NCBI GenBank assembly: GCA_900546435.1
Contig: URCQ01000004.1
Coordinates: 1 to 64,000 of the forward strand
From: an uncultured Pseudobutyrivibrio sp.
Lineage (GTDB): Bacteria > Bacillota > Clostridia > Lachnospirales > Lachnospiraceae
Direction: 5' to 3'
DNA length: 64,000 nucleotides
The position numbers and the translations under genes were made by a program. This document shows positions 18,664 to 28,353 of this stretch, piece by piece. The notes under the pieces were generated by a model. It saw nothing but the letters and a program-made list of their open reading frames with translations, had not been told where the DNA came from and made no database searches. How positions within the stretch are numbered: the first letter of the stretch is position 1; each line of letters starts with the position of its first letter.

Positions 18664-18742
18664 TGGTTTATTAATTATTTATGCTTTTTTGTAAATATTT
18701 TAGTGATTATTTACGTTATTCCAAGTATTTTGTCAAGCCCTT

Positions 18743-21199
18743 CTAAGCCTGCTTCTTCATAGCGACTGTAATTTTAAAGAGATCTCCATCAATTGCAATG
18801 GAAAGCTGTCCTCCCATAAGTTCTGTCAAGCTCTGCGCGATGGAAAGTCCAAGACCATGTCCCTCTGTATTTCGTGAGGCATCTCCTCTGACAAACCGTT
18901 CCATTAATTCATCGCTTGTAATATTCAGTGGATATTTTGAAATATTTTTAAATGTCATGTTTACTTCATCACCAGCATCTGTCACATCCACATAGACTCT
19001 TGTATGCTCCTGTGTGTATTTGCAGATATTTGTCATGATGTTGTCAAAAACACGCCACAAATGTCTGCCATCTGCCATAATATTCGCAGGTACTTCGGAT
19101 TCATTTACCACAATATCAATATTTTTCTTTTGCAGTTTTTCCTGATATTCTCCTACAATCTGTGAAATCATAACAGTCGCATCACAAGCTTCCATGTGCA
19201 TTTCCACATTGCCGGTAGATGCCTTAGAGGCTTCTAATAAGTCTTCAATCAATTTTTTCAAACGCGCTGACTGACGATCTAAAACATCAACATATTCCCT
19301 TACCGTTGGTTCTGAAACATTTTCTTTTTTTATCAGATCCACATAATTGATGATGGATGTAAGCGGCGTCTTAATATCATGAGATACATTGGTAATCAGT
19401 TCCGTTTTCAGGCGTTCGCTCTTCATCTGTTCTTCTACTGCAATCGCAATTCCCTCGCCTACATGATTGATATCTTCGCCGTGCTCTCTCAGAGGCGCAA
19501 TCATGTGTGTTGTATCAATCGGTTCATTATAATTGCCGTTTGCCACACGTTTGCCGCCGTCTTTTAATTTCTTTGCCATAAGAACCAAATAGTAGATAAC
19601 AAAAGTCTCTACGATCTTGTATAGGAAGAAGAAGAAAAATCCCGGACTCATCATACCGACAGCTGCCAGTACAAAAAGTTCCACAAGACCAAGAATCAGA
19701 AGTCCTACGGCAAGTCTGACAGAAAGGTTTACATTTTCCTGAATCATACGTTTTATGTTCTTGATCGGATCAAGCAGCCAGCGGCGAATGAATGCTACAA
19801 TATAATGCAGCACCGTATAATCCCAGAACTTCTTTGACTTTATACGTGTTGCTGTACTCATACAAAAAGCAAATGCTAAAAGCTCCCAAAGTATTGCATC
19901 AGCGATGGCAAGTGTAATCATCTCACCCATTTGCAGATTATTTGTTGAAAACAGATAGACGATTCCCATATCACCTAAAATTCCAAGCATTACGCCAACG
20001 ACAGCCTCACAGCCATAGATAGCATATGGAATACGGTCTGCCCGTCTAAGGTGAATCTCATTATCATTTTTTCGATGTCCCGACATTGTCATGAGTAGTC
20101 CAAACGCAATCATAAAGAGAATCAATGATATCAAGAAGAATGGTAAATAGATTCTCTGCATCGTCTGTAACATGCCAGTCAGTACATATGGTATCCACAG
20201 ATAATCACTTAGACCACTTATAAAACTCACACTATCCGCATCTGTTTGCAAATGATACATCATCATAAATAACTTGATAGGATTCGCGCTGTCTATGATT
20301 TCTTTTCCGGAGACATAAGAGCCGTGTCCGACCACAGTCCTTGCAACCTGATCATAATCTTCTTTTAACCAGGATTCCCCTCCGTACTGCTCCATATCGC
20401 CTGTTTTTTCTAATACGTCCTCCACATTTGGAATCATATAAATACGATAGAATGTATACGTTCCCGCTGGAGGGACGTTTCCTTTGAGCAGTCCTTCTGC
20501 ACTATTTCCTTCATTTCCTGCATCGTTCGACAAAGTTGCTTCATTTGTCTGACTTTCATTGACATAATCTGTCATTTCTTCGCGATCCACCAGAATATCT
20601 TCCACTGGTTCGCTGATATCTTCTACATCTTCGCCGTCCTCATCCGTGTAATCAAAATATTGCAGAACATCTCCACCGGCATTTTCACTCAGATAAAATG
20701 CCTTATCCATCGTATAACGATATACCTCATGAAAGACCATGGTCTGCCAGGAAGTCACGTCATAATTATATGTATCTGCTGCACTTATAACCACCTGATA
20801 AACACCTTTTTCTGCACCGCCACCAGCTTGCAGCCAATCAATCAACGATTGTTCTCCATACACAAACTGGTTATTGCGGTCCACGCGGATTGCCTCTCCC
20901 TCACCGGCAACGTCAAACGTAATCTGCTCCACAGCGTAGGTTAAGGACGATCCTTCCAGTTTTTCCCATGCCTCGTATTTGTCCTCTTTTACTTGTTCTA
21001 CCAGATAGGCTGCATAATGTGATACCATCTGTCCCTGCAATTTTTCTGCCATGACGTCTGGATGATTTCCAAATTCTCCGCGAAAACCCATACATAAAAA
21101 CATCATGCCTGCTCCTAGCATTGTCGTCAGAGCAGTGATAACCGCAACAACAAGGGCTGCTATCTTAAATCCCGTTCTTCCTTTCCAATTATTTTTCAT
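18743..21199 (-). CDS. Membrane sensor histidine kinase with a large extracytoplasmic domain
   Basis: An 818-aa kinase with a first membrane segment at about 13-34 and a roughly 300-residue extracytoplasmic region rich in acidic residues. Several more membrane segments follow between about 340 and 560, then a HAMP-like linker. The H-box is ITNVSHDIKTPLTSI (about residue 615), the N-box DNIMTNICKYT, and the G-box GHGLGLSIAQS. It pairs with the response regulator gene 60 bp upstream. The many central membrane helices resemble kinases that sense cell-envelope or peptide signals, but the signal cannot be read. Confidence 0.9.
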   Translation of the reverse strand: MKNNWKGRTGFKIAALVVAVITALTTMLGAGMMFLCMGFRGEFGNHPDVMAEKLQGQMVSHYAAYLVEQVKEDKYEAWEKLEGSSLTYAVEQITFDVAGEGEAIRVDRNNQFVYGEQSLIDWLQAGGGAEKGVYQVVISAADTYNYDVTSWQTMVFHEVYRYTMDKAFYLSENAGGDVLQYFDYTDEDGEDVEDISEPVEDILVDREEMTDYVNESQTNEATLSNDAGNEGNSAEGLLKGNVPPAGTYTFYRIYMIPNVEDVLEKTGDMEQYGGESWLKEDYDQVARTVVGHGSYVSGKEIIDSANPIKLFMMMYHLQTDADSVSFISGLSDYLWIPYVLTGMLQTMQRIYLPFFLISLILFMIAFGLLMTMSGHRKNDNEIHLRRADRIPYAIYGCEAVVGVMLGILGDMGIVYLFSTNNLQMGEMITLAIADAILWELLAFAFCMSTATRIKSKKFWDYTVLHYIVAFIRRWLLDPIKNIKRMIQENVNLSVRLAVGLLILGLVELFVLAAVGMMSPGFFFFFLYKIVETFVIYYLVLMAKKLKDGGKRVANGNYNEPIDTTHMIAPLREHGEDINHVGEGIAIAVEEQMKSERLKTELITNVSHDIKTPLTSIINYVDLIKKENVSEPTVREYVDVLDRQSARLKKLIEDLLEASKASTGNVEMHMEACDATVMISQIVGEYQEKLQKKNIDIVVNESEVPANIMADGRHLWRVFDNIMTNICKYTQEHTRVYVDVTDAGDEVNMTFKNISKYPLNITSDELMERFVRGDASRNTEGHGLGLSIAQSLTELMGGQLSIAIDGDLFKITVAMKKQA

Positions 21200-21259
21200 A
21201 TCATTGTCCTCGCTTTTCTTCCTCTATTATTTCATACTGACATTTTTGGCTCACGAATC

Positions 21260-21961
21260 CTATTTGTCTTCTACCTTATAACCTCTTCCCCACACTACTT
21301 TTACATATCTTGGTTCTGCCGGATTATATTCCAGTTTTTCGCGCAAATGCCGAATATGTACAGCAACTGTATTTTCCGTTCCAAAGGCATCTTCCTTCCA
21401 GACCTGCTCATAAATCTGTGCCGGTGAGAAAACTTTTCCCGGATGCAACATAAGAAGGTGCAAAATATCATATTCTGTTCTGGTCAGATTGACCAGTTCG
21501 CCGTCAAGCGTCACCTCTTTTGCGCGATCATTTAACACAATTGAACCAATGGTAATCAAACCATCTTTGTCAGAAAACACGGTATGGTTTCCACCAAGCT
21601 GCATATAGCGACGCAGCTGGGATTTTACTCTTGCCTGCAGTTCTACCGGATTGAATGGTTTTGTCACATAATCATCTGCACCAACATTTAAACCTAACAC
21701 CTTATCGGTATCTTCGCTTTTTGCGGTAAGTAAAATAATCGGTACGTTCGAGGTCTCTCGAATTTTTGCCATCGTCTGAATCCCATCCATTCTAGGCATC
21801 ATCACATCTAACAGGACAAGATGGATTTCCGTTGTCTCTAAAACTTCTAGTGCTTCGATTCCATCATACGCAGTAAAAACCGCATATCCCTCACTTTCCA
21901 AATAAATCTTCAATGCAGAAACAATATCTTTTTCATCATCACAAACTAGTACGTTTACCAT
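21260..21961 (-). CDS. OmpR/PhoB-family response regulator
   Basis: A 233-aa protein with a receiver domain (CDDEKDI, phosphoacceptor Asp in VLLDVMMP around residue 52, Lys in LLTAKSED) and a C-terminal winged helix (TRTEYDILHLLMLHPGKVF, VAVHIRHLREKLE, VWGRGYKVE). It is the first gene of a two-gene unit with the histidine kinase. The receiver acidic pair, phospho-Asp and Lys are all present, so it should be functional. Confidence 0.93.
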   Translation of the reverse strand: MVNVLVCDDEKDIVSALKIYLESEGYAVFTAYDGIEALEVLETTEIHLVLLDVMMPRMDGIQTMAKIRETSNVPIILLTAKSEDTDKVLGLNVGADDYVTKPFNPVELQARVKSQLRRYMQLGGNHTVFSDKDGLITIGSIVLNDRAKEVTLDGELVNLTRTEYDILHLLMLHPGKVFSPAQIYEQVWKEDAFGTENTVAVHIRHLREKLEYNPAEPRYVKVVWGRGYKVEDK

Positions 21962-22009
21962 GTCGCCCTCCAGAGAATTACTGTTATGACAATTGTTGTC
22001 TTATGACAT

Positions 22010-22062
22010 GAAAAAACCGCCACAACATGTATTGATTAATCATATACATATTGTAGCGGTTC
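22010..22062 (-). terminator. Terminator of the EF-G-like gene
   Basis: AACCGCCACAA pairs with TTGTAGCGGTT around a long AT-rich inner stem, and the minus strand continues with TTTTTTC. It lies about 45 bp downstream of the EF-G-like stop. Confidence 0.75.
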
Positions 22063-22106
22063 ATCATTTAATTTCCAAGTAGGGAACTCTTTAAGACTTT
22101 CTTAAG

Positions 22107-24095
22107 TTAACCCTTATTTTCTATTTCGTATTTCAGGAATTCATAGCTGTACGATGCTTCACCACCCGTAATTGAGTGTAAAACAGTACCCAATCCATAC
22201 AATGTTGCATATGGGATTTCTGCATCCACAACCTGTACTCCATCCTGCGGATTCATGCCCATAATCTTTGCACGACGTTTGCTAAGTTCTCCCATAACAT
22301 CTCCTACCTTATCCTCAGGCGCAATAACCTGCAGCGAAGCAATCGGCTCTAAAAGTACAGGATCAGCTTTCATAAGCGCATCCTTTAGTGCCATAGCCGC
22401 AGCTGTTTTGAATGCTGCCTCTGATGAATCTACAGAGTGAGAAGAACCATCGTATAGATTTACATGAATACCAACCACTGGATATCCTGCAAGCGGTCCT
22501 GCCAATACACCCTCGGCAATACCTTTTTCTACTGCCGGGAAGTAATTCTTTGGCACAGCGCCACCTACTACAGTTTCTTCAAATTCATAGGCGGTCGTCA
22601 AATCACCTGATGGAGAAACTTTAATCTTAACGTGACCATATTGTCCATGTCCTCCGGATTGCTTTTTATGCTTGTATTCCACATCTGCATTACCACGAAC
22701 GGTCTCACGGTATGCAACTTTTGGTGGCTCCAATTTCATCTCAACGTTATATTTTGTTTTCAAACGATCTGCCACTGCCTGCAAATGCTGTTCACTGATA
22801 CCACGTACCAATGTCTGGCGATTTTCACTATCATTTTCCACGCGCAGTGTTCGGTCTTCTTCTGCCAGTTTTAAAAGAGATTGTGTTAATTTATCATCAT
22901 CCTTTGCATCTGCTGCATAATAACGCATTGCACAATATGGTGTAGAAATCACGGTTGGTGGATACAGTACCGGTGTTGCTTTGGATGAGAGTGACGTCTG
23001 TGTTGCCAGACCTGCCACTTTACTGAGTGCACCGATATCGCCGGCATGTAATTCCTCAACTTCTTCTGCTTTCGCACCATTCATCACATACAGTTTACTG
23101 ATGCGGATTTCCTGTGTCTTCGCATAATCATAAAGTACATCATCTGCTTTGATGACACCGGACATTACTTTAAATAAAGAATACTTGCCGATAAACGGAT
23201 CCATAATAGTCTTAAAGACATAGGCAGACTTTGCTTTTGCGAAGTTATAATTTGCCTCAAACAACTCCTGCGTCAGTGGATTCATACCAACTGCGCTGCG
23301 CTGGTCTGGTGAAGGAAGATACTTAATAATATCTGCAAGTAATGTATACATACCACGTTCTAATGTGTTAGATCCCATCAAAACAGGAACAATGGTGCAT
23401 TCTGATACATTAACGCGCAGTGCCTGACGAATCTCATTTTCAGAGAATGTCTCTCCTGCAAAATAACGATCCAAAAATTCATCACTTGTCTCTGCTACCG
23501 CTTCCATCAATGCATCACGATAAATGGTCAGATTCTCCATTGAATATTCCGGTACTTCTGATTTTGCAACGGTACCGTCTGCCTGCCAGCGTTTTGCACG
23601 CTCCTGAATGACATTGACGTAACCAACAAATTCCTCGTTCTCTCGCAATGGGAAATGGAATGGTGCAATGCACTTACCATACAATTCCTGTAATCCCAAT
23701 ACAACATTCTTAAAGGAAACATCGTCAATATCCATATCACTAACATATACGATACGTGGCAAATGATATTTCTCACACATAGCCCATGCCTTGCGCGTTC
23801 CGTTCTCCACACCATTTTTACCAGATATTACAATAATTGCTGCATCTGCTACGCCAACAGCCTCTTCGATTTCCCCCACAAAATCATAAGAGCCAGGTGC
23901 GTCTAAGATATTAATCTTGTGATCTTCCCAAAGAATCGGCTGCACCACTGTCTGTGTTGTTGCAGCTGGTTCTGTCGTACGCACCTTTGTACCGGTAGCA
24001 ATGTTGCTCATTGCGGACACCAGGCTTGTTTTGCCTGCCCCACTGTGTCCCAGAACAACTACATTACGAATTTTGTCCGTTGTAAAAACCTTCAT
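22107..24095 (-). CDS. Elongation factor G-like GTPase (EF-G paralogue)
   Basis: A 662-aa translational GTPase with the EF-G domain order. The P-loop is GHSGAGKTS (about residues 16-24). The G3 element reads LDAPGSYDF instead of DTPGH, so the catalytic histidine is replaced. The G4 element reads VSDMD rather than NKxD. Domain IV and V marks (SGGHGQYGHVKI, ANYLPAV-like KNYFPAVEKGI) are conserved. This matches the widespread EF-G-like family that co-exists with canonical FusA in many Clostridia and whose role is unclear. A GGAGG site lies 10 bp before the ATG. Confidence 0.85.
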   Translation of the reverse strand: MKVFTTDKIRNVVVLGHSGAGKTSLVSAMSNIATGTKVRTTEPAATTQTVVQPILWEDHKINILDAPGSYDFVGEIEEAVGVADAAIIVISGKNGVENGTRKAWAMCEKYHLPRIVYVSDMDIDDVSFKNVVLGLQELYGKCIAPFHFPLRENEEFVGYVNVIQERAKRWQADGTVAKSEVPEYSMENLTIYRDALMEAVAETSDEFLDRYFAGETFSENEIRQALRVNVSECTIVPVLMGSNTLERGMYTLLADIIKYLPSPDQRSAVGMNPLTQELFEANYNFAKAKSAYVFKTIMDPFIGKYSLFKVMSGVIKADDVLYDYAKTQEIRISKLYVMNGAKAEEVEELHAGDIGALSKVAGLATQTSLSSKATPVLYPPTVISTPYCAMRYYAADAKDDDKLTQSLLKLAEEDRTLRVENDSENRQTLVRGISEQHLQAVADRLKTKYNVEMKLEPPKVAYRETVRGNADVEYKHKKQSGGHGQYGHVKIKVSPSGDLTTAYEFEETVVGGAVPKNYFPAVEKGIAEGVLAGPLAGYPVVGIHVNLYDGSSHSVDSSEAAFKTAAAMALKDALMKADPVLLEPIASLQVIAPEDKVGDVMGELSKRRAKIMGMNPQDGVQVVDAEIPYATLYGLGTVLHSITGGEASYSYEFLKYEIENKG

Positions 24096-24261
24096 GTCAC
24101 ATGTCCTCCTCGCTTCGATTTTCAGATACTATTATTGTAACAATGTGAAGGACAGAATGCCACTCTTTTTTCGGAAAATTCTGTAATTTATTTATTTATT
24201 TTTATTTTTTCTGAAACTTCTTGCTATCTCATTCTATTTTCTCTGAGTTTACACCTTCCCA

Positions 24262-24897
24262 TGACTCTTGTTGACCTACTTGTCTGGGTATTACGCTTGT
24301 TTTTTCCTGCTCTCATACCCACTACTCTGCTCTTGCCTGGGTATCTTGCTTACTTTTCTTGCTCTCATACCCACTACTCTGCTTTGGGCTGGGTATTACG
24401 CTTACTTTTCTTGCTCTCATACCCACTACTCTGCTCTTGCCTGGGTATCACGCTTATTTCTCCTGCTCCATACCCACGATAGCCTACTTGTCTGGGTATC
24501 ACACCTATTTTTCCGCCTCCATACCCACTACTCTGCTCTTGCCTGGGTATCTTGCTTACTTTTCTGTTCTCATACCCACGATGACTTGCTTGCATGGGTA
24601 TCACGCTTACTTTTCTGCTCTCATACCCACTACTCTGCTCTTGCCTGGGTATCTTGCTTACTTTTCTGTTCTCATACCCACGATGACTTGCTTGCATGGG
24701 TATCACGCTTACTTTTCTGCTCTCATACCCACTACTCTGCTCTTGCCTGGGTATCTTGCTTACTTTTCTTGCTCTCATACCCACTACTCTGCTCTTGTCT
24801 GGGTATCACGCTTATTTCTCCTGCTCCTTACCCACGATAGCCTACTTGTCTGGGTATCACACCTATTTTTCCGCCTCCATACCCACGCCGACCTACG
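24262..24897. repeat. Tandem array of about twelve 51/52-bp repeats
   Basis: Twelve CATACCCAC-type boxes begin at 24314, 24366, 24418, 24469, 24520, 24571, 24622, 24673, 24724, 24776, 24827 (variant TTACCC) and 24878. Each alternates with a TGGGTAT box, so every unit holds an inverted repeat. Periods are 51 or 52 bp. Higher-order copies are visible: a two-unit block repeats after 102 bp (24571 and 24673), and the segment around 24476-24529 recurs near 24833-24887. It fills the gap upstream of the EF-G-like gene. No spacers exist, so it is a minisatellite-type array, not CRISPR. Confidence 0.9.
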
Positions 24898-24917
24898 AAA
24901 ACAAATATCCAAAATAA

Positions 24918-24963
24918 AGAAAAGGGTATGTACGCCAAAATATAACATACATACCCTTTTTAT
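24918..24963. terminator. Terminator of the NifX-like gene
   Basis: GGGTATGT (24924-24931) pairs with ACATACCC (24949-24956). A-rich and T-rich flanks allow function on both strands. It lies 60 bp after the NifX-like stop. The stem shares the GGGTAT/ATACCC core with the neighbouring repeat array. Confidence 0.75.
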
Positions 24964-25022
24964 AAAAAAGTCAATTCCAAGCTATATAGTATCTTATTTC
25001 TAAGCCAGCTTGTATCTTATAT

Positions 25023-25430
25023 CTAGTGGCAGCATCCTCCACAACCACTGCCGCAACCGGCATCGCCGCCGCAGCAAGAACCTGCGCCATGATCGCAATC
25101 ACAATTAGAAACACTTTCCAATACAAGTTTTCCATCCATAAAAGCCTGAATAGCATCATCTGCTGAACCTTCCACGTTTGGGCATACTGCAATGCCATAT
25201 TGGCTGAGTGCCTGCATTGCGCCCTCACCAATACTCTGACAGATGACTAATGCTACGGAATAATCTTCCATTGTGTTTGCTACAGCTTCATGTCCTTGTC
25301 CAAAAGGCGCAACCACTGCAGAATCCATAATTTTTCCATCTTCTATTTCATATAATTTGAAGAAATCAGCATGTCCAAAATGCTGACCTACATTTCCTGT
25401 TTCCTTGTCATACGTTACTGCTACTACCAT
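25023..25430 (-). CDS. NifX/NifB-type (dinitrogenase iron-molybdenum cofactor) domain protein with Cys-rich tail
   Basis: A 135-aa protein. Residues 1-105 form a NifX/NifB-like fold (VVAVTYDKETGNVGQHFGHADFFKLYEIEDG; LVICQSIGEGAMQAL). The last 28 residues are a metal-binding-looking tail with CDCDHGAG, CCGG, CGSGCGG and CCH. Small members of this family occur in many anaerobes without nitrogenase, often with iron-sulfur or MinD-like partners; none is adjacent here. The histidine in the FGHADFF segment is typical. Metal handling is inferred. A 7-bp dyad (25462-25483) lies in its upstream region. Confidence 0.82.
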   Translation of the reverse strand: MVVAVTYDKETGNVGQHFGHADFFKLYEIEDGKIMDSAVVAPFGQGHEAVANTMEDYSVALVICQSIGEGAMQALSQYGIAVCPNVEGSADDAIQAFMDGKLVLESVSNCDCDHGAGSCCGGDAGCGSGCGGCCH

Positions 25431-25757
25431 AATAATCTCTCCTTTTTTCTTATCTCACCTAGTTATATTTTTCAATATATAACAAAAGTATGCTCCCTCT
25501 CTGCTCTCACTAGATACTTTTCATATTCGAATTACTTCTTCTGACACTATCGACAACTCATATCTTGACCGTTTCGTCTAGCGCCGCAAATAACTCTTCC
25601 CCAATCACTTATACTCTTATCACATGAAAGAAGCACAGCCATGATGATACTGCGCTATGCTTCTCATGTTTCATTTTTTCTTGTATACTACATCGTCTAA
25701 CTTATCTTGCCATAGCACAAATCATTCTATTTCTATCGCAAAATAAAGTTTCTTTCT
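25431..25757. other. 327-bp intergenic region between the NifX-like gene and serS
   Basis: It holds the serS terminator near 25630-25675 and a perfect dyad GTTATAT/ATATAAC at 25462-25483 about 30 bp upstream of the NifX-like ATG. I see no ORF, RNA gene or clear consensus promoter. Confidence 0.5.
25630..25675 (-). terminator. Terminator at the end of the glyA-serS unit
   Basis: GAAGCACAGC (25630-25639) pairs imperfectly with GCTATGCTTC (25654-25663) and is followed on the minus strand by TTTCATG. It lies about 90 bp downstream of the serS stop. Confidence 0.5.
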
Positions 25758-27044
25758 CTAGTGCTTTGGTACAAGCTGTGTCTTACCACCCATATATGGC
25801 TGTAATGCAACTGGAATATTAACAGAACCATCTGCATTTAAATTGTTCTCTAAGAATGCAATCAACATTCTAGGTGGCGCAACAACTGTATTGTTGAGTG
25901 TGTGTGCAAAGTACTTTCCATCTTTACCCTTTACACGAATCTTAAGACGACGAGCCTGTGCATCTCCTAAGTTTGAACAAGAACCTACTTCAAAGTATTT
26001 CTTCTGTCTTGGTGACCATGCTTCTACGTCACATGATTTTACCTTAAGGTCTGCCAAATCTCCTGAACAGCATTCCAATGTACGAACCGGAATATCTAAG
26101 CTGCGGAATAAATCCACTGTGTTCTGCCATAACTTGTCATACCACATTTTAGATTCTTCTGGTTTACAAACAACAACCATTTCCTGCTTTTCAAACTGAT
26201 GAATACGGTATACACCACGTTCTTCAATACCATGTGCCCCCTTTTCCTTACGGAAACATGGAGAATAAGAAGTCAAAGTATATGGTAATTTTTCTTCGTC
26301 ATTTAAAGTGTCAATAAATTTACCAATCATAGAGTGCTCAGATGTTCCAATCAGGTACAGATCTTCTCCTTCGATTTTGTACATCATAGCATCCATCTCT
26401 TCAAAACTCATAACACCGGTAACCACATTTGAACGAATCATAAATGGTGGTACACAATAAGTAAATCCACGATCAATCATAAAATCTCTTGCATAAGAGA
26501 TCACAGCAGAATGAAGGCGTGCAATATCGCCCATCAGATAATAAAATCCGTTTCCAGCCACTTTTCCTGCGCTCTCAAGGTCGATGCCATCAAAGCGTTC
26601 CATGATTTCTGTATGATATGGAACTTCAAACGCAGGAACAACTGGTTCTCCATATTTTTCGATTTCTACATTACAAGAATCATCCGGACCAATTGGAACA
26701 GATGGATCAATGATGTTTGGAATGTTCATCATAATCTGTGTTACTTTTTCCTGTAATTCTTTTTCTTCCGGCTCAAGTTCAGCCAATCTTGCAGAAATTC
26801 CAGCCACTTCTGCCTTTACTGCTTCCGCTTCTTCCTTCTTTCCCTGTGCCATGAGCGCACCAATCTGCTTTGCAATCTTGTTCTTCTTAGAACGAAGCTC
26901 ATCCGCTTCCTGCTGTGCAGCTCTTGCTTTTGCGTCTAACTCGATTACTTCATCTACTAACTGAAGTTTATGATCCTGAAACTTATTCTTGATATTCTGC
27001 TTTACAATCTCAGGATTTTCTCTTAAAAACTTAATATCAATCAT
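25758..27044 (-). CDS. serS: Serine-tRNA ligase
   Basis: A 428-aa class II synthetase. An N-terminal coiled-coil arm (about residues 25-105, rich in Glu, Lys and Ala) binds the long variable arm of tRNA-Ser. The catalytic core shows motif 2 (FRKEKGAHGIEERGVYRIHQFEK) and motif 3 (NNTVVAPPRMLIAFLENN). It lies 28 bp downstream of glyA. Pairing serine hydroxymethyltransferase with the serine synthetase in one unit makes metabolic sense because both use serine. Confidence 0.97.
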   Translation of the reverse strand: MIDIKFLRENPEIVKQNIKNKFQDHKLQLVDEVIELDAKARAAQQEADELRSKKNKIAKQIGALMAQGKKEEAEAVKAEVAGISARLAELEPEEKELQEKVTQIMMNIPNIIDPSVPIGPDDSCNVEIEKYGEPVVPAFEVPYHTEIMERFDGIDLESAGKVAGNGFYYLMGDIARLHSAVISYARDFMIDRGFTYCVPPFMIRSNVVTGVMSFEEMDAMMYKIEGEDLYLIGTSEHSMIGKFIDTLNDEEKLPYTLTSYSPCFRKEKGAHGIEERGVYRIHQFEKQEMVVVCKPEESKMWYDKLWQNTVDLFRSLDIPVRTLECCSGDLADLKVKSCDVEAWSPRQKKYFEVGSCSNLGDAQARRLKIRVKGKDGKYFAHTLNNTVVAPPRMLIAFLENNLNADGSVNIPVALQPYMGGKTQLVPKH

Positions 27045-27072
27045 TTTTTATCCTTCCACTATCTGTATTTTC

Positions 27073-28311
27073 TTAATGCAATGGATATTTTGCTGTCAAT
27101 TCAGCAACAATTTCTCTTGCCTTAGCAATGCCAGCTTCGCCTTCCTTGATAACGGTTGCTACTGCTTCTGCCACCTGATCAAAATCATCCTCTTTTAATC
27201 CACGGCTTGTTGCAGCCGGTGTTCCCAAACGCACACCGCTTGTAACAAATGGACTCTTTGGATCATTTGGAATTGTATTCTTATTTGCAGTAATATGTGC
27301 ATCATCCAACCATTTTTCAACTTCTTTACCTGTCAAATCAAATGGTGTCAAATCTACAAGCATAAGGTGGTTGTCGGTTCCATCAGAAACAAGCTTGATG
27401 CCTCTATCCTGTAACCCCTTAGCAAGTGCCTGTGCATTATCTGCAACCTGTTTCATATATACCTTAAATTCTGGCTGTAATGCTTCCTGAAAACATACTG
27501 CTTTTGCAGCAATCACATGCATCAGAGGGCCACCCTGTGTACCTGGGAAAATCGCCTTATTAAAGTTGTATTTTTCATTAGCCTCTGCTGTTGCCATAAT
27601 CATACCACCACGTGGTCCACGTAGTGTCTTATGTGTGGTTGTTGTAACAACATCTGCATAAGGGATTGGGCTCTCATGTAAACCTGCTGCGACCAGACCG
27701 GCAATATGCGCCATATCTACCATAAGAACTGCATCTACCATATCTGCGATTTCACGGAATCTCTTAAAATCAATAGCTCTTGCATAAGCAGATGCTCCAG
27801 CAATAATCATCTTTGGATGACATTCTTTTGCAATACGTTCCACCTCATCATAGTCGATTACGCCGTTATCATTCACACCATAAGGAACGATATTAAAGTA
27901 TGTTCCTGAGAAGTTAACTGGTGATCCATGGGTCAAATGTCCGCCATGATCTAAGTTCATACCCATGACGGTATCCCCTGGTTTTAACACAGCAAACTGT
28001 ACTGCCATATTTGCCTGTGCGCCGGAATGTGGCTGTACATTAACATAATCACAACCAAACAATTCTTTTGCACGTTCTCTTGCCAGATCTTCTACCACAT
28101 CTACACAGCCACAGCCACCGTAATAACGTTTGCCCGGATAACCTTCTGCATATTTGTTGGTAAGGATACTTCCCATTGCCGACATAACAGCCGGACTCAC
28201 CCAGTTTTCGGAAGCAATCAGCTCAATATGACTGGATTGGCGATCAAACTCTGCCGTAATGGCATCTGCAATCTGTGGATCAACTGCTTTAATATCTTCT
28301 AATGTGTACAT
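27073..28311 (-). CDS. glyA: Serine hydroxymethyltransferase
   Basis: A 412-aa PLP enzyme that interconverts serine and glycine and charges tetrahydrofolate with a one-carbon unit. [13 protein letters not shown] is near the N-terminus, and [14 protein letters not shown] (around residue 225) carries the PLP lysine. The length is standard. AAGGAGG precedes the ATG. It follows secDF by 42 bp and is followed by serS. Confidence 0.97.
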   Translation of the reverse strand: MYTLEDIKAVDPQIADAITAEFDRQSSHIELIASENWVSPAVMSAMGSILTNKYAEGYPGKRYYGGCGCVDVVEDLARERAKELFGCDYVNVQPHSGAQANMAVQFAVLKPGDTVMGMNLDHGGHLTHGSPVNFSGTYFNIVPYGVNDNGVIDYDEVERIAKECHPKMIIAGASAYARAIDFKRFREIADMVDAVLMVDMAHIAGLVAAGLHESPIPYADVVTTTTHKTLRGPRGGMIMATAEANEKYNFNKAIFPGTQGGPLMHVIAAKAVCFQEALQPEFKVYMKQVADNAQALAKGLQDRGIKLVSDGTDNHLMLVDLTPFDLTGKEVEKWLDDAHITANKNTIPNDPKSPFVTSGVRLGTPAATSRGLKEDDFDQVAEAVATVIKEGEAGIAKAREIVAELTAKYPLH

Positions 28312-28353
28312 CTCATCCTCCTTATGATGTGCATGTTTTATGGATTCTTATTC

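Noticed and set aside
24268..24840. Long open frames on both strands across the repeat array (for example a 190-aa plus-strand and a 136-aa minus-strand ORF)
   Set aside because: A 51-bp unit is a multiple of three, so a stop-free unit stays open when repeated. The frames shift at the 52-bp units, have no ribosome binding site, and encode only the repeat.
24262..24897. CRISPR array
   Set aside because: The units are contiguous tandem repeats without unique spacers, and no cas genes are present.
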